From Lachnospiraceae bacterium (lineage in GTDB: Bacteria; Bacillota; Clostridia; Lachnospirales; Lachnospiraceae), in assembly GCA_017441295.1 (NCBI GenBank), contig JAFRYA010000019.1, positions 1 through 59,895 on the forward strand: a DNA stretch of 59,895 nucleotides. Reading direction: 5' to 3'. Both the position numbers and the translations under genes were made by a program. Below are positions 52,779 to 59,895 of this stretch, piece by piece. The notes beneath the pieces were generated by a model, which searched no databases, was not told where the DNA came from, and saw only the letters and a list, made by a program, of their open reading frames with translations. How positions within the stretch are numbered: position 1 is the stretch's first letter; the number at the start of each line of letters is the position of its first letter.

Positions 52779-54320
52779 ATGAAATATGAACTGTTAAAAG
52801 AGATCGGCAGAGGCGGCATGAGTGTCGTTTATCTGGCTATGGACAGGCATCTGAACAAGCAATGGGCGGTCAAGAAAGTTGATATCAAAGGCACGTCCCG
52901 CGAGGATGAGGCCGCTCTCAGAAACGTCTGGGCGGAAGCGGAGCTGCTCAAGAAGCTGGACCATCCCGCATTCCCCAGGATTGTCGATATTTTCAGCGAG
53001 AGAGGGAGCCTATATATCGTCATGGATTATATTGAGGGCGAGACGCTGGAGCGCATTATACGTGAGGAAGGAGCGCGTCCTGAAGAGCAGGTTTTTGACT
53101 GGGCCATACAGCTGTGCCGCGCTATAGGATACCTGCATTCACTGAGTCCTCCCGTCGTTTACCGCGACCTGAAGCCGTCCAATATCATGCTCAGACCGGA
53201 GGGCCAGATCAAGATAATTGATTTCGGTATCGCGCGCGAATATCAGGGCAGCCGGGACACCATCATAATGGGCACCGCGGGCTATGCGCCTCCTGAACAG
53301 CTGACCGGACAGACCGAGCCCAGATCAGATATATTCGCGCTGGGAATGACCATGAGAGCACTGGCGCTGGGGCGCGGACCTGACAGCTCAGCAGAGGCCG
53401 AAAACAGCCTCTCAGAGAGCCTTTCTGCAATAATAGGCAGATGTATATGCCCGGACCCTGCGGGGCGATATGAGAGCGCTGAAGAGCTCCTGTATGACCT
53501 GGAACATCCCGAGCTCATCACGGCCGAACACAGGAGATCAGCGAGGCGCAGGCTCATCAGATTTTATGCTTTGCTGGCAGCAGGATTGGTGATGTTGGCT
53601 GCATCACTGATCCTGCATCTCAGGTACGCATATCTGAACGAGAGAGACTATGACAGGCTGATAAGCGTATCCGAATCCCTCCCAATGGAGGAACGCCTGG
53701 ACGCGTATGAAAGGGCTGTAAACATCTACCCTGAGAGGCCTGAAGGCTATATTAAGATGCTGGAAGCCTTCGAGGATAACGGCAGGTTCGGAGAGGCAGA
53801 AAGCGCGGCATTTCTGGCTCTGTACAGCGCGAATAAAGAGCTGATCACAGACAAGGCAGAGCTGTGCAGGCGGGCGGGACTTCTGTATTTCAACTTCTAT
53901 TCGGATGGAGACACGGCCGTCCGCATCCAGAAATCATATCCCTTTTTCAGGGAGGACGAGACAGATATTTTCTATCTGATCTGCAGCTTTTATAAAGAAT
54001 ACATACTGGACTCGCTGAGCATGGAGGAGGCCTCTTTGGAGGCTTATGAAGGGCTGATATTAAGCATTGAAGACGCCTTGAACCGGGCAGGCGGCGCCAA
54101 CGCTTACGAACGCATATCGCTCTATAACGCAGTGTTTCTGCTGCTGCATGACCAGTGGGAGAATATGCGCTCTGCAGGCATTGAATTGGACGAAATACAG
54201 AGCCTGATGGACAGGGTATATGAGTTGTCTGCAGAGCTGCAGGTGAGCAAGCTCAGGTCAAAAGAACTGAAGGCGGAGATCATTGATAATTATGAATTAT
54301 ACAGGGAGGAGATGATATGA
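52779..54320 (+). CDS. Transmembrane Ser/Thr protein kinase with TPR-like external domain
   Basis: A 513-residue protein. Residues 1-245 form a Hanks-type kinase: Gly loop GRGGMSVVY, ATP lysine K32, catalytic YRDLKPSN (Tyr replaces the usual His; D130), DFGIAR (D148) and GYAPPEQ. A basic stretch (RRSARRR) precedes one membrane segment at ~265-285, and the rest is helical with TPR-like repeats (ESLPMEERLDAYERAVNIYPE), outside the cell by topology. This is unlike PrkC, whose outer part has PASTA repeats. No ribosome site is visible before the ATG. The stop overlaps the next gene (ATGA). Confidence 0.88.
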   Translation: MKYELLKEIGRGGMSVVYLAMDRHLNKQWAVKKVDIKGTSREDEAALRNVWAEAELLKKLDHPAFPRIVDIFSERGSLYIVMDYIEGETLERIIREEGARPEEQVFDWAIQLCRAIGYLHSLSPPVVYRDLKPSNIMLRPEGQIKIIDFGIAREYQGSRDTIIMGTAGYAPPEQLTGQTEPRSDIFALGMTMRALALGRGPDSSAEAENSLSESLSAIIGRCICPDPAGRYESAEELLYDLEHPELITAEHRRSARRRLIRFYALLAAGLVMLAASLILHLRYAYLNERDYDRLISVSESLPMEERLDAYERAVNIYPERPEGYIKMLEAFEDNGRFGEAESAAFLALYSANKELITDKAELCRRAGLLYFNFYSDGDTAVRIQKSYPFFREDETDIFYLICSFYKEYILDSLSMEEASLEAYEGLILSIEDALNRAGGANAYERISLYNAVFLLLHDQWENMRSAGIELDEIQSLMDRVYELSAELQVSKLRSKELKAEIIDNYELYREEMI

Positions 54321-54517
54321 GCATGAGATTATTGCTGGCAGCGAGAGTCCTGCTGGGCTTGGGCGCTGCCGGATTGATCACAGCCTCGATCCTTTTCTTC
54401 AAAGACAAGGTCTGGGCGCTGATGAACGAAAGAAAGAGGCCTGCATTTAAGCCTTCAGGCAGCAGGGGAAAGCCGTTTGAGGGGGAAACGGAGTTGATGG
54501 AAATGGAGGATGAATGA
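54317..54517 (+). CDS. Single-pass small membrane protein
   Basis: A 66-residue protein: one membrane helix (~6-28), then a basic-acidic cytoplasmic tail with MEMEDE at the end. It starts in the ATGA overlap with the kinase stop and ends in an ATGA overlap with the next start, so all three genes are translationally coupled. It is a candidate adaptor or kinase substrate; family not recognised. Confidence 0.72.
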   Translation: MSMRLLLAARVLLGLGAAGLITASILFFKDKVWALMNERKRPAFKPSGSRGKPFEGETELMEMEDE

Positions 54518-56952
54518 AAAGAATAATAATGGCTGTACTGACAGCTGTGTGCGTAATCCTGGGCATCCCTTTCTGGGCGGTCTGGGCGGATGAGGCAGAA
54601 CCCCAATATATCTATTTTAACGGGCCTGTGAAGATAGAATTGGAAGCGGTCAGTAATGCCGCGGAGATTGATTATTTCACTTGGTCTTTCGTGAATCTGG
54701 ATGAGAGCATTAGTGAATATAGGGACATTCGGGCAGAGGCGTTTGAGGCTAAAGAGCCGGGACATTTCAAGGGAGAGGCGGTAATACCGGAAACAGACGG
54801 ACTTATGGGATACGTCGTCTTTACCGCTACTGACATGAGCGGAAACGAGTCCGCGCCTGTGTCCCGTGAAGACGAAATAATAGTGACAGATATGACTCCG
54901 CCGGTCATAAAGGTTGCTGATTCGGAGCCTGTGCCGGTCAATACTCTGGAAGGCATGGAATATTATGGCGCGGCCAGAATAGTCACGCTGGAGATTACAG
55001 AGACTAATTTTGACCCAACGCTGGCGAGAATCACAGTCTCGCAGAAAGATATCTGCGGAGAGGATCTGGAGGATACATATGCGCTATCGGAATGGGAAAG
55101 CGAAGGCTCAGTGCACAGGATCAAAATAAGATTCCAAGGAGACGCAATCTATTCGCTGACAGCATCATGCACAGACCTCGCGGGCAATGAATCAGAAGCC
55201 TTTGAAGAGGTCAGGTTTACGGTGGATACCACACCTCCGAAGGGGCTGAACATAACTTACAGCAGGGCTGAATCTGAAGACGAAGAGGCGCTTTATTATA
55301 ATTACGGGATGCAGGTAACGATGATGGGCATGGAAGACATCTCAGAGATCAGCACATTCCGGTACAGATATTTTGATCAGGATGAGAGGAAAAGCTGCTC
55401 CGGTGAAATCACGGATGGAATAATCAGCGTTGGACGGAATTATTATGCGGTGCTGGATTTCCCGGGCGAATGGGAGCAGATGAAAGGATACTTTGAATTC
55501 CAGACAGTTAACACAGCAGGACACGAGTCCTGCTGGTTTTCTGATTCCAGGAAGGTGGTTACAGACAGCATTGCCCCTTTTATGAAGCTGGAGGCGGACG
55601 CACCTTTCCAGAGCCGGGACGGGACGGATTATTATGGACAGTCCGCGCGTTTTACGCTCAGGATTGATGAGGCGAATTTTCACTCTGCTGATGTGATAAT
55701 AAGAGTGGAAAAGGACGGAACAGCGGAATACATCCAGCCGGTATGGATAGAAAACGAGTGCTCATTCGAGTTGGCTGAGGACGGCAGGTACAGACTGCTC
55801 ATAGATTATTTGGATAGATCAGGTAACGCAATGGACAGCTTCGTCTCCAGGAGCATAGTAATTGACACAGGAATAATGGAGCCGGAGGTGCTGCTGAACG
55901 GAGAGGACAGCACAGGCGGAATGTATTCAGGTGAGATAATTCCGTCAGTTTTCTTCGAAGATGAGAACTTTGACAGCTGCGATATTGAGCTTTTGCAGGT
56001 AAAAATATACGGTTTGGAAGACGTTTCCGGCCATACAGAGCGTTTTTTGGACGTAAATGAGCATGGAATTAAGGGGATTTTGGACCTTTTTGAAGAAATT
56101 AGCGAGAATGACGGCATATATGAATTGACTGTTTCGGCATCAGATCTGGCAGGACATGTGAGTGAAAAGAAAGTGGATTTCACCGTGAACAGGTTTGGGT
56201 CAGTGTTCATTTTTGATGACATAATCAGAGATATTTCAGGGAAGTATCTGCAGTCCATAGACAAGGATTTGTTTGTCACAGTATACAATCCGGGAGAGAT
56301 AACCGAGTGCAGGATAGACGTGACCAGAGACGGAAAACCTGTTCAATATGACGAGGACATCAGAAAGATTAAGAAAGATGGATGGAATGCATATTTATGC
56401 AATATTATAAATAAAATATTCATAGAAGACGGCCTGTATAAGGTCAAAATCATTACAGAGGATGCCGCCGGAAATATTTCTGAGACTTCATCAGAAGAGA
56501 TCAGTTTCTGCGTGGACAGCACTCCGCCGGAAATCGTAAATATAGATGGATTATCCCAAAAGATAATCAACACTCACGAACATGAAATCCGTTTTCAGGT
56601 ATTTGACAGCCGTGCTTTGGAGGAAATCCGAATCTATTTAGATGATATTTTGATAGAGAAAATTTCGGATTTTGAGGACCCGAATTCCTATGAAGGAAGA
56701 CTGGTGATCGGAGAAGATCCAGCCGAGAGACATATCAGATTCCAGGTTAAGGATAAGGCGGGCAATCTGACCGATACAGATGCTGATGACTTCCGCCCGG
56801 CTTATGATTTTAACCCCAGAGTGACAATCTCATCAGATTTCTTTGTCAGGTGGTTTGCGGACAAAGAAATCTTCTTCGGGAGCCTGACGGCCATCGGAGG
56901 AGCAGCTGCACTGATCATTTTAGGCATCAAAAAGCTAAGAAAATCAAAATGA
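54514..56952 (+). CDS. Exported Ig-like repeat protein with C-terminal membrane anchor
   Basis: An 812-residue surface protein: signal peptide (cleavage likely after AVWA, about residue 25), then at least five related beta modules marked by TPP-type boundaries (DMTPPVIKV, DTTPPKGLN, DSIAPFMKL, DTGIMEPEV, DSTPPEIVN) and internal AGNESE or AGNIS turns, as in bacterial Ig-like domains. A membrane helix (~785-803) and KKLRKSK stop-transfer end it. No LPXTG sortase signal is seen. Coupled by ATGA overlap to the small membrane protein and, through it, to the kinase. Possibly an adhesin or ligand-sensing ectodomain. Confidence 0.85.
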   Translation: MKRIIMAVLTAVCVILGIPFWAVWADEAEPQYIYFNGPVKIELEAVSNAAEIDYFTWSFVNLDESISEYRDIRAEAFEAKEPGHFKGEAVIPETDGLMGYVVFTATDMSGNESAPVSREDEIIVTDMTPPVIKVADSEPVPVNTLEGMEYYGAARIVTLEITETNFDPTLARITVSQKDICGEDLEDTYALSEWESEGSVHRIKIRFQGDAIYSLTASCTDLAGNESEAFEEVRFTVDTTPPKGLNITYSRAESEDEEALYYNYGMQVTMMGMEDISEISTFRYRYFDQDERKSCSGEITDGIISVGRNYYAVLDFPGEWEQMKGYFEFQTVNTAGHESCWFSDSRKVVTDSIAPFMKLEADAPFQSRDGTDYYGQSARFTLRIDEANFHSADVIIRVEKDGTAEYIQPVWIENECSFELAEDGRYRLLIDYLDRSGNAMDSFVSRSIVIDTGIMEPEVLLNGEDSTGGMYSGEIIPSVFFEDENFDSCDIELLQVKIYGLEDVSGHTERFLDVNEHGIKGILDLFEEISENDGIYELTVSASDLAGHVSEKKVDFTVNRFGSVFIFDDIIRDISGKYLQSIDKDLFVTVYNPGEITECRIDVTRDGKPVQYDEDIRKIKKDGWNAYLCNIINKIFIEDGLYKVKIITEDAAGNISETSSEEISFCVDSTPPEIVNIDGLSQKIINTHEHEIRFQVFDSRALEEIRIYLDDILIEKISDFEDPNSYEGRLVIGEDPAERHIRFQVKDKAGNLTDTDADDFRPAYDFNPRVTISSDFFVRWFADKEIFFGSLTAIGGAAALIILGIKKLRKSK

Positions 56953-56976
56953 TATAGTCCTATAAATTGGACTTAA

Positions 56977-57012
56977 ATCTGCCGGAACTGACGAGCTCCG
57001 GCAGATTTTTTT
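56977..57012 (+). terminator. Rho-independent terminator after the Ig-like gene
   Basis: Ten-bp stem ATCTGCCGGA/TCCGGCAGAT with a ten-base loop, followed by seven T. Confidence 0.93.
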
Positions 57013-57048
57013 GTACAACAAAAATACAATTTTACTGAAAATGACCAG

Positions 57049-57122
57049 TTGACATATATTTTTAATAGGATAAAATATTATCTAGATACTTAAAAAATCT
57101 AAAAAAAAGATAATATATTATC
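57049..57122 (+). promoter_or_regulatory. hipBA promoter with two GATAA-palindrome operators
   Basis: TTGACA (57049-57054), 16-bp spacer, TAAAAT (57071-57076). Box 1 GATAAAATATTATC (57069-57082, near-palindrome) covers the -10. Box 2 GATAATATATTATC (57109-57122, perfect palindrome) lies in the leader, exactly 40 bp centre to centre. Both read GGATA..TATC-like at their edges, echoing known HipB operator half-sites. Confidence 0.75.
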
Positions 57123-57163
57123 CAAATCATAAAAAATAACAGCTCAGAAGGCATTTTTAAAAA

Positions 57164-57490
57164 ATGAAAAACTACATCTGGGAAACTGAAGAAGAGATAG
57201 ACCTGGCTCTCGCCAAGAGGCTCCAGGAGATCAGGAAGAGGAGAAGCCTCTCACAGCAGCAGCTGGCCGCCATGAGCGGGGTCAGTTTCGGGTCTGTGAA
57301 GAGGTTTGAGACCTCTGGAGAGATCTCCTTAAAGTCGCTTACAAGGATCGCCATGTCACTCGGATGTACTGATGAGATCAAGGGCCTTTTCCAGGAGATT
57401 CCGTACCGCAGCATCAATGAGGTTGTGAAGGAGGCAAATGCCGCGAAAAAGGCTAAAATAAAGGAACAGGGGGACTATGATGGCAGATAA
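57164..57490 (+). CDS. hipB: HipB-like Xre-family antitoxin/regulator
   Basis: A 108-residue protein with a single helix-turn-helix (LAKRLQEIRKRRSLSQQQLA, SGVSFGSVKRFE) and a charged C-terminal tail. HipB-type proteins neutralise HipA and repress their own operon; the two operator-like palindromes upstream fit this. The hipA start overlaps its end by 14 bases. Confidence 0.85.
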   Translation: MKNYIWETEEEIDLALAKRLQEIRKRRSLSQQQLAAMSGVSFGSVKRFETSGEISLKSLTRIAMSLGCTDEIKGLFQEIPYRSINEVVKEANAAKKAKIKEQGDYDGR

Positions 57491-58658
57491 ACTGGACCGC
57501 ATTTTCGTAAAATATGGCGACAGGTCAGTGGGCACGATCGCCGAGACCAAAGACGGCAGATTGGCGTTTGCTTACTCTGAAGAATGGCTGGATACAGGCT
57601 TCGCCATCAGCCCGTTTTCGCTGCCTGTTAAGAAGGGAGTTTTCCTTCCGAACAAGCAGGCTTTCGCCGGCATGCATGGGGTGTTCGCAGACAGCTTACC
57701 TGGAAATTGGGGCACTATACTTCTAAAGAGGTATATGCAGCGAAATGGCTACGATGCCGATAAATTCAACATTTTAGAGCGTTTGGCCATGGTCGGACAG
57801 AACGGAATCGGCGCTTTAAGCTTCGAACCGAGGGCAGATTTCAACATGCAGATCCCAGTCTCCAAATATGACGATCTGGCAGAGGAGTCAATCAAGATTT
57901 TGACCTCCAAAAGTCTCGATCTGGAGAAGCTCGACGAGCTGTTTGTGCTCGGCAGCGTCACCGGAGGAGACCGTCCGAAGATTTTCACATGCAACGCCGG
58001 CATCCACAGGATTGTCAAATTTCCATCCAATTTTGATGCCACAAACATAGGTGAAATGGAGTACGATTATGCCCAGTGCGCCATCTCCTGCGGCGTCAAC
58101 ATGCCAGAGGTGAAGCTCTTCACCTCAGACAATGGAGGAGGCTATTTTGCCATCAGAAGATTCGACCGCGAGACCATTGCAGGAGAGGAAAAGAAAAACC
58201 ACACTCTGACAGCAGCCGCCATCCTGGAGATTGATTCCAGAGTGCCTTGCCTCGACTATAATAACCTGATGAAGGTGACCAGAATCCTGACTGACAGGCG
58301 GTCTGACATAGAAAATTTATACACCAGAATGTGCTTTAACGTTTATGCGCATAATTATGACGATAATGCACGCAATTTTTCATTCATTTATGATGAAAAG
58401 AGAGATGCTTGGAGGCTGGCTCCTGCATACGATCTGACATATTGCTTCACTTCATTTGGTGAGCATTTCACCACAGTAGACGGTGCAGGACGCGACATAG
58501 TGATGGACGATCTGGTAAGCGTAGGCGTCAAGGCCGGCATGGATAACAGGAAATGCGTTCAGATTGCCAAGGAGGTCAGACACTGCGTTAACGAAATGCT
58601 CTGGAAATATCTGGAGCACAAGCCAACAAGGATCAACTACTACAGCATGTCTTACTAA
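57477..58658 (+). CDS. hipA: HipA-like serine/threonine kinase toxin
   Basis: A 393-residue HipA-family kinase: N-subdomain 1 (~5-95, FADSLPGNWG), Gly-rich loop GSVTGGDRPK with autophosphorylation-type position, catalytic NYDDNARNFSF and metal-binding APAYDLT. The usual DDH of the catalytic loop is DDN here. HipA toxins phosphorylate glutamyl-tRNA synthetase or related targets and cause dormancy. The start is one of two adjacent ATGs (57477 or 57480). Present as a full type II pair, apparently intact. Confidence 0.87.
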   Translation: MMADKLDRIFVKYGDRSVGTIAETKDGRLAFAYSEEWLDTGFAISPFSLPVKKGVFLPNKQAFAGMHGVFADSLPGNWGTILLKRYMQRNGYDADKFNILERLAMVGQNGIGALSFEPRADFNMQIPVSKYDDLAEESIKILTSKSLDLEKLDELFVLGSVTGGDRPKIFTCNAGIHRIVKFPSNFDATNIGEMEYDYAQCAISCGVNMPEVKLFTSDNGGGYFAIRRFDRETIAGEEKKNHTLTAAAILEIDSRVPCLDYNNLMKVTRILTDRRSDIENLYTRMCFNVYAHNYDDNARNFSFIYDEKRDAWRLAPAYDLTYCFTSFGEHFTTVDGAGRDIVMDDLVSVGVKAGMDNRKCVQIAKEVRHCVNEMLWKYLEHKPTRINYYSMSY

Positions 58659-58689
58659 TATAAAAGGTTTTACAACAGGGGGTTACACG

Positions 58690-59631
58690 ATGAGTTCTTT
58701 TAAAGATCTGAGAATTGTTGACAATTTCTACCAGACTTCGGCTTTCTACCCGATGCCGACAGTGTGCATCAGTACAATTAACGATGACGGAACACTGAAT
58801 ATCGGCTCATATTCATTATGCTTTCCGTATTACATCGCAGGCAAAGCGCGCTACGCCATGCTGCTGGAGTGCAGGAACACGTCAAACACATGCCACAACA
58901 TCTTAAAACGCGGCAAATGCGCAATCAATTTCATTCCTGACGACAGGAAATATTTCAAGGAAGCTGTGCGCTTCGGCTTCCCTGGCCCATCAGAAGAGAA
59001 GATGCAGCAGAATCTGTTCACCATGGAGAAGGGCCAGGCAGGACCGGATGAGGCTGACCGTCCGCCGGTTATCGCGGAGGCCTTCCAGGTATTCGAATGC
59101 ACATGGGATAAAGAACTGGAGAACGGCGGCAGATTCAGCGCTGACGACATAGACGACGGCCATCCAGGCCCATACAATGACTTCAACGGCATTACATCCA
59201 AATACGGTGCGCACTTCATCCTGAATATAGACAAGATCCTGATGAAGCAGCAGTACTACGACGCAATCGTAAATGGCGTAAACAAGAACAATTTCCCGCC
59301 GGTGCCTGTAGACTACGGATACAGAGATTCCACGAACTTCTGGTACACACAGTTCCCAAGGTTTAAGAAACCGGTAGCTGAGCCTATCCCGGCGCCGAAG
59401 GAAGTGGATATAGCTTCAATCAGATTTGCAGCTGACCGCTGCGACGATGTGGTCAAGTTCACGGACGATGCTCTCAAGAATTTCGTGAAGGTACCTAGGC
59501 CATTCCTGAAGACAGTGCTGAACGGCTGCGTCGCCTGGGCTAAGGAGAACAACGTCACCCTGATTACCGATGAACATGTCAAAATAATAAATGACAAAAG
59601 AAAACAGGAAAAAGATGCAAAAAATCGTTGA
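58690..59631 (+). CDS. Flavin-reductase-like FMN-binding protein with extra C-terminal domain
   Basis: A 313-residue protein. Residues ~15-235 resemble the FMN-binding split barrel of flavin reductases/flavoredoxin (FYPMPTVCISTINDDGTLN; RNTSNTCHNI). After a proline-rich linker the last ~80 residues form a helical unit (FVKVPRPFLKTVLNGCVAWAKENNVTLIT is its centre pattern, residues ~266-294 in part) reminiscent of the PCP_red module found at the end of light-independent protochlorophyllide reductase subunit B. AGGGGG precedes ATG 58690. A function in anaerobic electron transfer is likely but the partner is unknown. Confidence 0.78.
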   Translation: MSSFKDLRIVDNFYQTSAFYPMPTVCISTINDDGTLNIGSYSLCFPYYIAGKARYAMLLECRNTSNTCHNILKRGKCAINFIPDDRKYFKEAVRFGFPGPSEEKMQQNLFTMEKGQAGPDEADRPPVIAEAFQVFECTWDKELENGGRFSADDIDDGHPGPYNDFNGITSKYGAHFILNIDKILMKQQYYDAIVNGVNKNNFPPVPVDYGYRDSTNFWYTQFPRFKKPVAEPIPAPKEVDIASIRFAADRCDDVVKFTDDALKNFVKVPRPFLKTVLNGCVAWAKENNVTLITDEHVKIINDKRKQEKDAKNR

Positions 59632-59656
59632 CAAATAAAGACCACTTTGCTAAACT
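59628..59656 (+). promoter_or_regulatory. Promoter of tRNA-Gly
   Basis: TTGACA, 17-bp spacer, TAAACT. The -35 overlaps the TGA stop of the preceding gene (59629-59631). The predicted start is ~20 bases before the tRNA. Confidence 0.85.
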
Positions 59657-59680
59657 ACCAATTGCGTCAAGCGACGACAT

Positions 59681-59753
59681 GCGATAGTGGCGTAGTTGGT
59701 AACGCGCGACCTTGCCAAGGTCGAGACCGCGGGTTCGAGCCCCGTCTATCGCT
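59681..59753 (+). tRNA. tRNA-Gly (anticodon GCC)
   Basis: Cloverleaf with acceptor GCGATAG/CTATCGC, anticodon stem CGACC/GGTCG and loop TTGCCAA (anticodon GCC), T arm CGGGTTCGAGCCCCG. Discriminator T; CCA not encoded. Confidence 0.95.
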
Positions 59754-59765
59754 CTGGTGATAAAG

Positions 59766-59809
59766 TTCCCGAAAACGTTGATTTTTCAAGGCTTTCGGGG
59801 ATTTTTTTA
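59766..59809 (+). terminator. Rho-independent terminator after tRNA-Gly
   Basis: Outer stem CCCGAAA/TTTCGGG with an inner TTGA/TCAA stem, followed by ATTTTTTTA. Confidence 0.88.
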
Positions 59810-59880
59810 TGCGATCCGGGTAAGTGGTAAGTGGCTTTTTGTAAGTGGTAAAAAATGTATCGCTCATGAGAAGGATCGCA

Positions 59881-59895
59881 ATGGAAAAAGTAATA
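59881..59895 (+). CDS. Possible start of a further gene, cut by the window end
   Basis: ATG at 59881 follows GAAGGA at a spacing of six bases and the frame is open for the five codons visible. This is too little to support a function. Confidence 0.3.

Noticed and set aside
59819..59850. Repeated GTAAGTGG units after tRNA-Gly as an attachment site
   Set aside because: The units are short and do not copy the tRNA 3' end, and no integrase is visible; probably simple local duplication.
1..59895. CRISPR arrays, rRNA genes, riboswitches or T-box leaders
   Set aside because: No regularly spaced repeats, no rRNA sequence and no T-box landmarks were found in the gaps, including upstream of hisS and serC.

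Overview
The window is a stretch of a Clostridia-type (Bacillota) chromosome. The evidence is the ylxM-ffh-rpsP-khpA-rimM-trmD block, an hrcA-grpE-dnaK-dnaJ-prmA heat-shock operon with a perfect CIRCE operator, a rel-(MBL)-hisS-aspS order, strong AGGAGG-type ribosome sites, TTGACA/TATAAT-like promoters, and anaerobe-type enzymes (aldehyde:ferredoxin oxidoreductase, a BKACE-family enzyme, a LarA-like protein). Genus cannot be read from the sequence. Flavonoid or phenolic metabolism, and therefore a gut habitat, is only hinted at by a PhlG-like gene.

Layout. 1-10976 is housekeeping: clpC end, radA, tRNA-Trp (minus), rel, an MBL hydrolase, hisS, aspS, aroC, tgt, yajC. 11053-14628 is a serine-synthesis operon (serC, serA, DUF1015). 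14629-20106 is anaerobic catabolism of unknown substrate: a BKACE-family gene, a zinc-ribbon protein, a UroD-family methyltransferase-like gene, a beta-rich unknown, a double-VOC protein, and a separately promoted tungsten/molybdenum AFOR. After tRNA-Thr (minus) and a DUF5721-like gene comes a visibly AT-richer accessory block at 20876-33270: a LIV-type ABC importer (five genes), an enolase-superfamily dehydratase, a LysR regulator, two tandem and very divergent enolase homologues, a glycerate-2-kinase-family protein and a LarA-type racemase/epimerase. 33361-36803 holds htpG (with its own CIRCE), an Mrp/Nbp35 ATPase and a phosphoribosyltransferase. 36890-42856 holds a PhlG/phloretin-hydrolase-like enzyme, a small membrane protein, two tandem exported DUF4015-type glycoside-hydrolase-like paralogues (minus strand) and a HAD phosphatase. 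42874-46494 is the SRP/ribosome-maturation operon. 46506-46653 is a 148-bp near-palindromic repeat just ahead of the heat-shock operon (46700-52700). 52779-56952 is a translationally coupled trio: transmembrane Ser/Thr kinase, tiny membrane protein, exported Ig-like-repeat protein. The window ends with hipBA under paired operators, a flavin-reductase-like gene and tRNA-Gly.

The strongest candidate for an undescribed system is 20876-33270, above all the overlapping enolase-like pair at 27952-30433. The first copy keeps the three metal ligands and the catalytic lysine of enolase but has lost the other catalytic positions. The second has lost nearly everything except the fold. This suggests a heteromeric enolase-like enzyme with new chemistry, placed beside a 2-glycerate-kinase-type enzyme and an NPN-dependent racemase with intact catalytic residues. 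Two other clusters deserve attention: the BKACE/UroD-like/VOC operon, and the coupled kinase-Ig trio.
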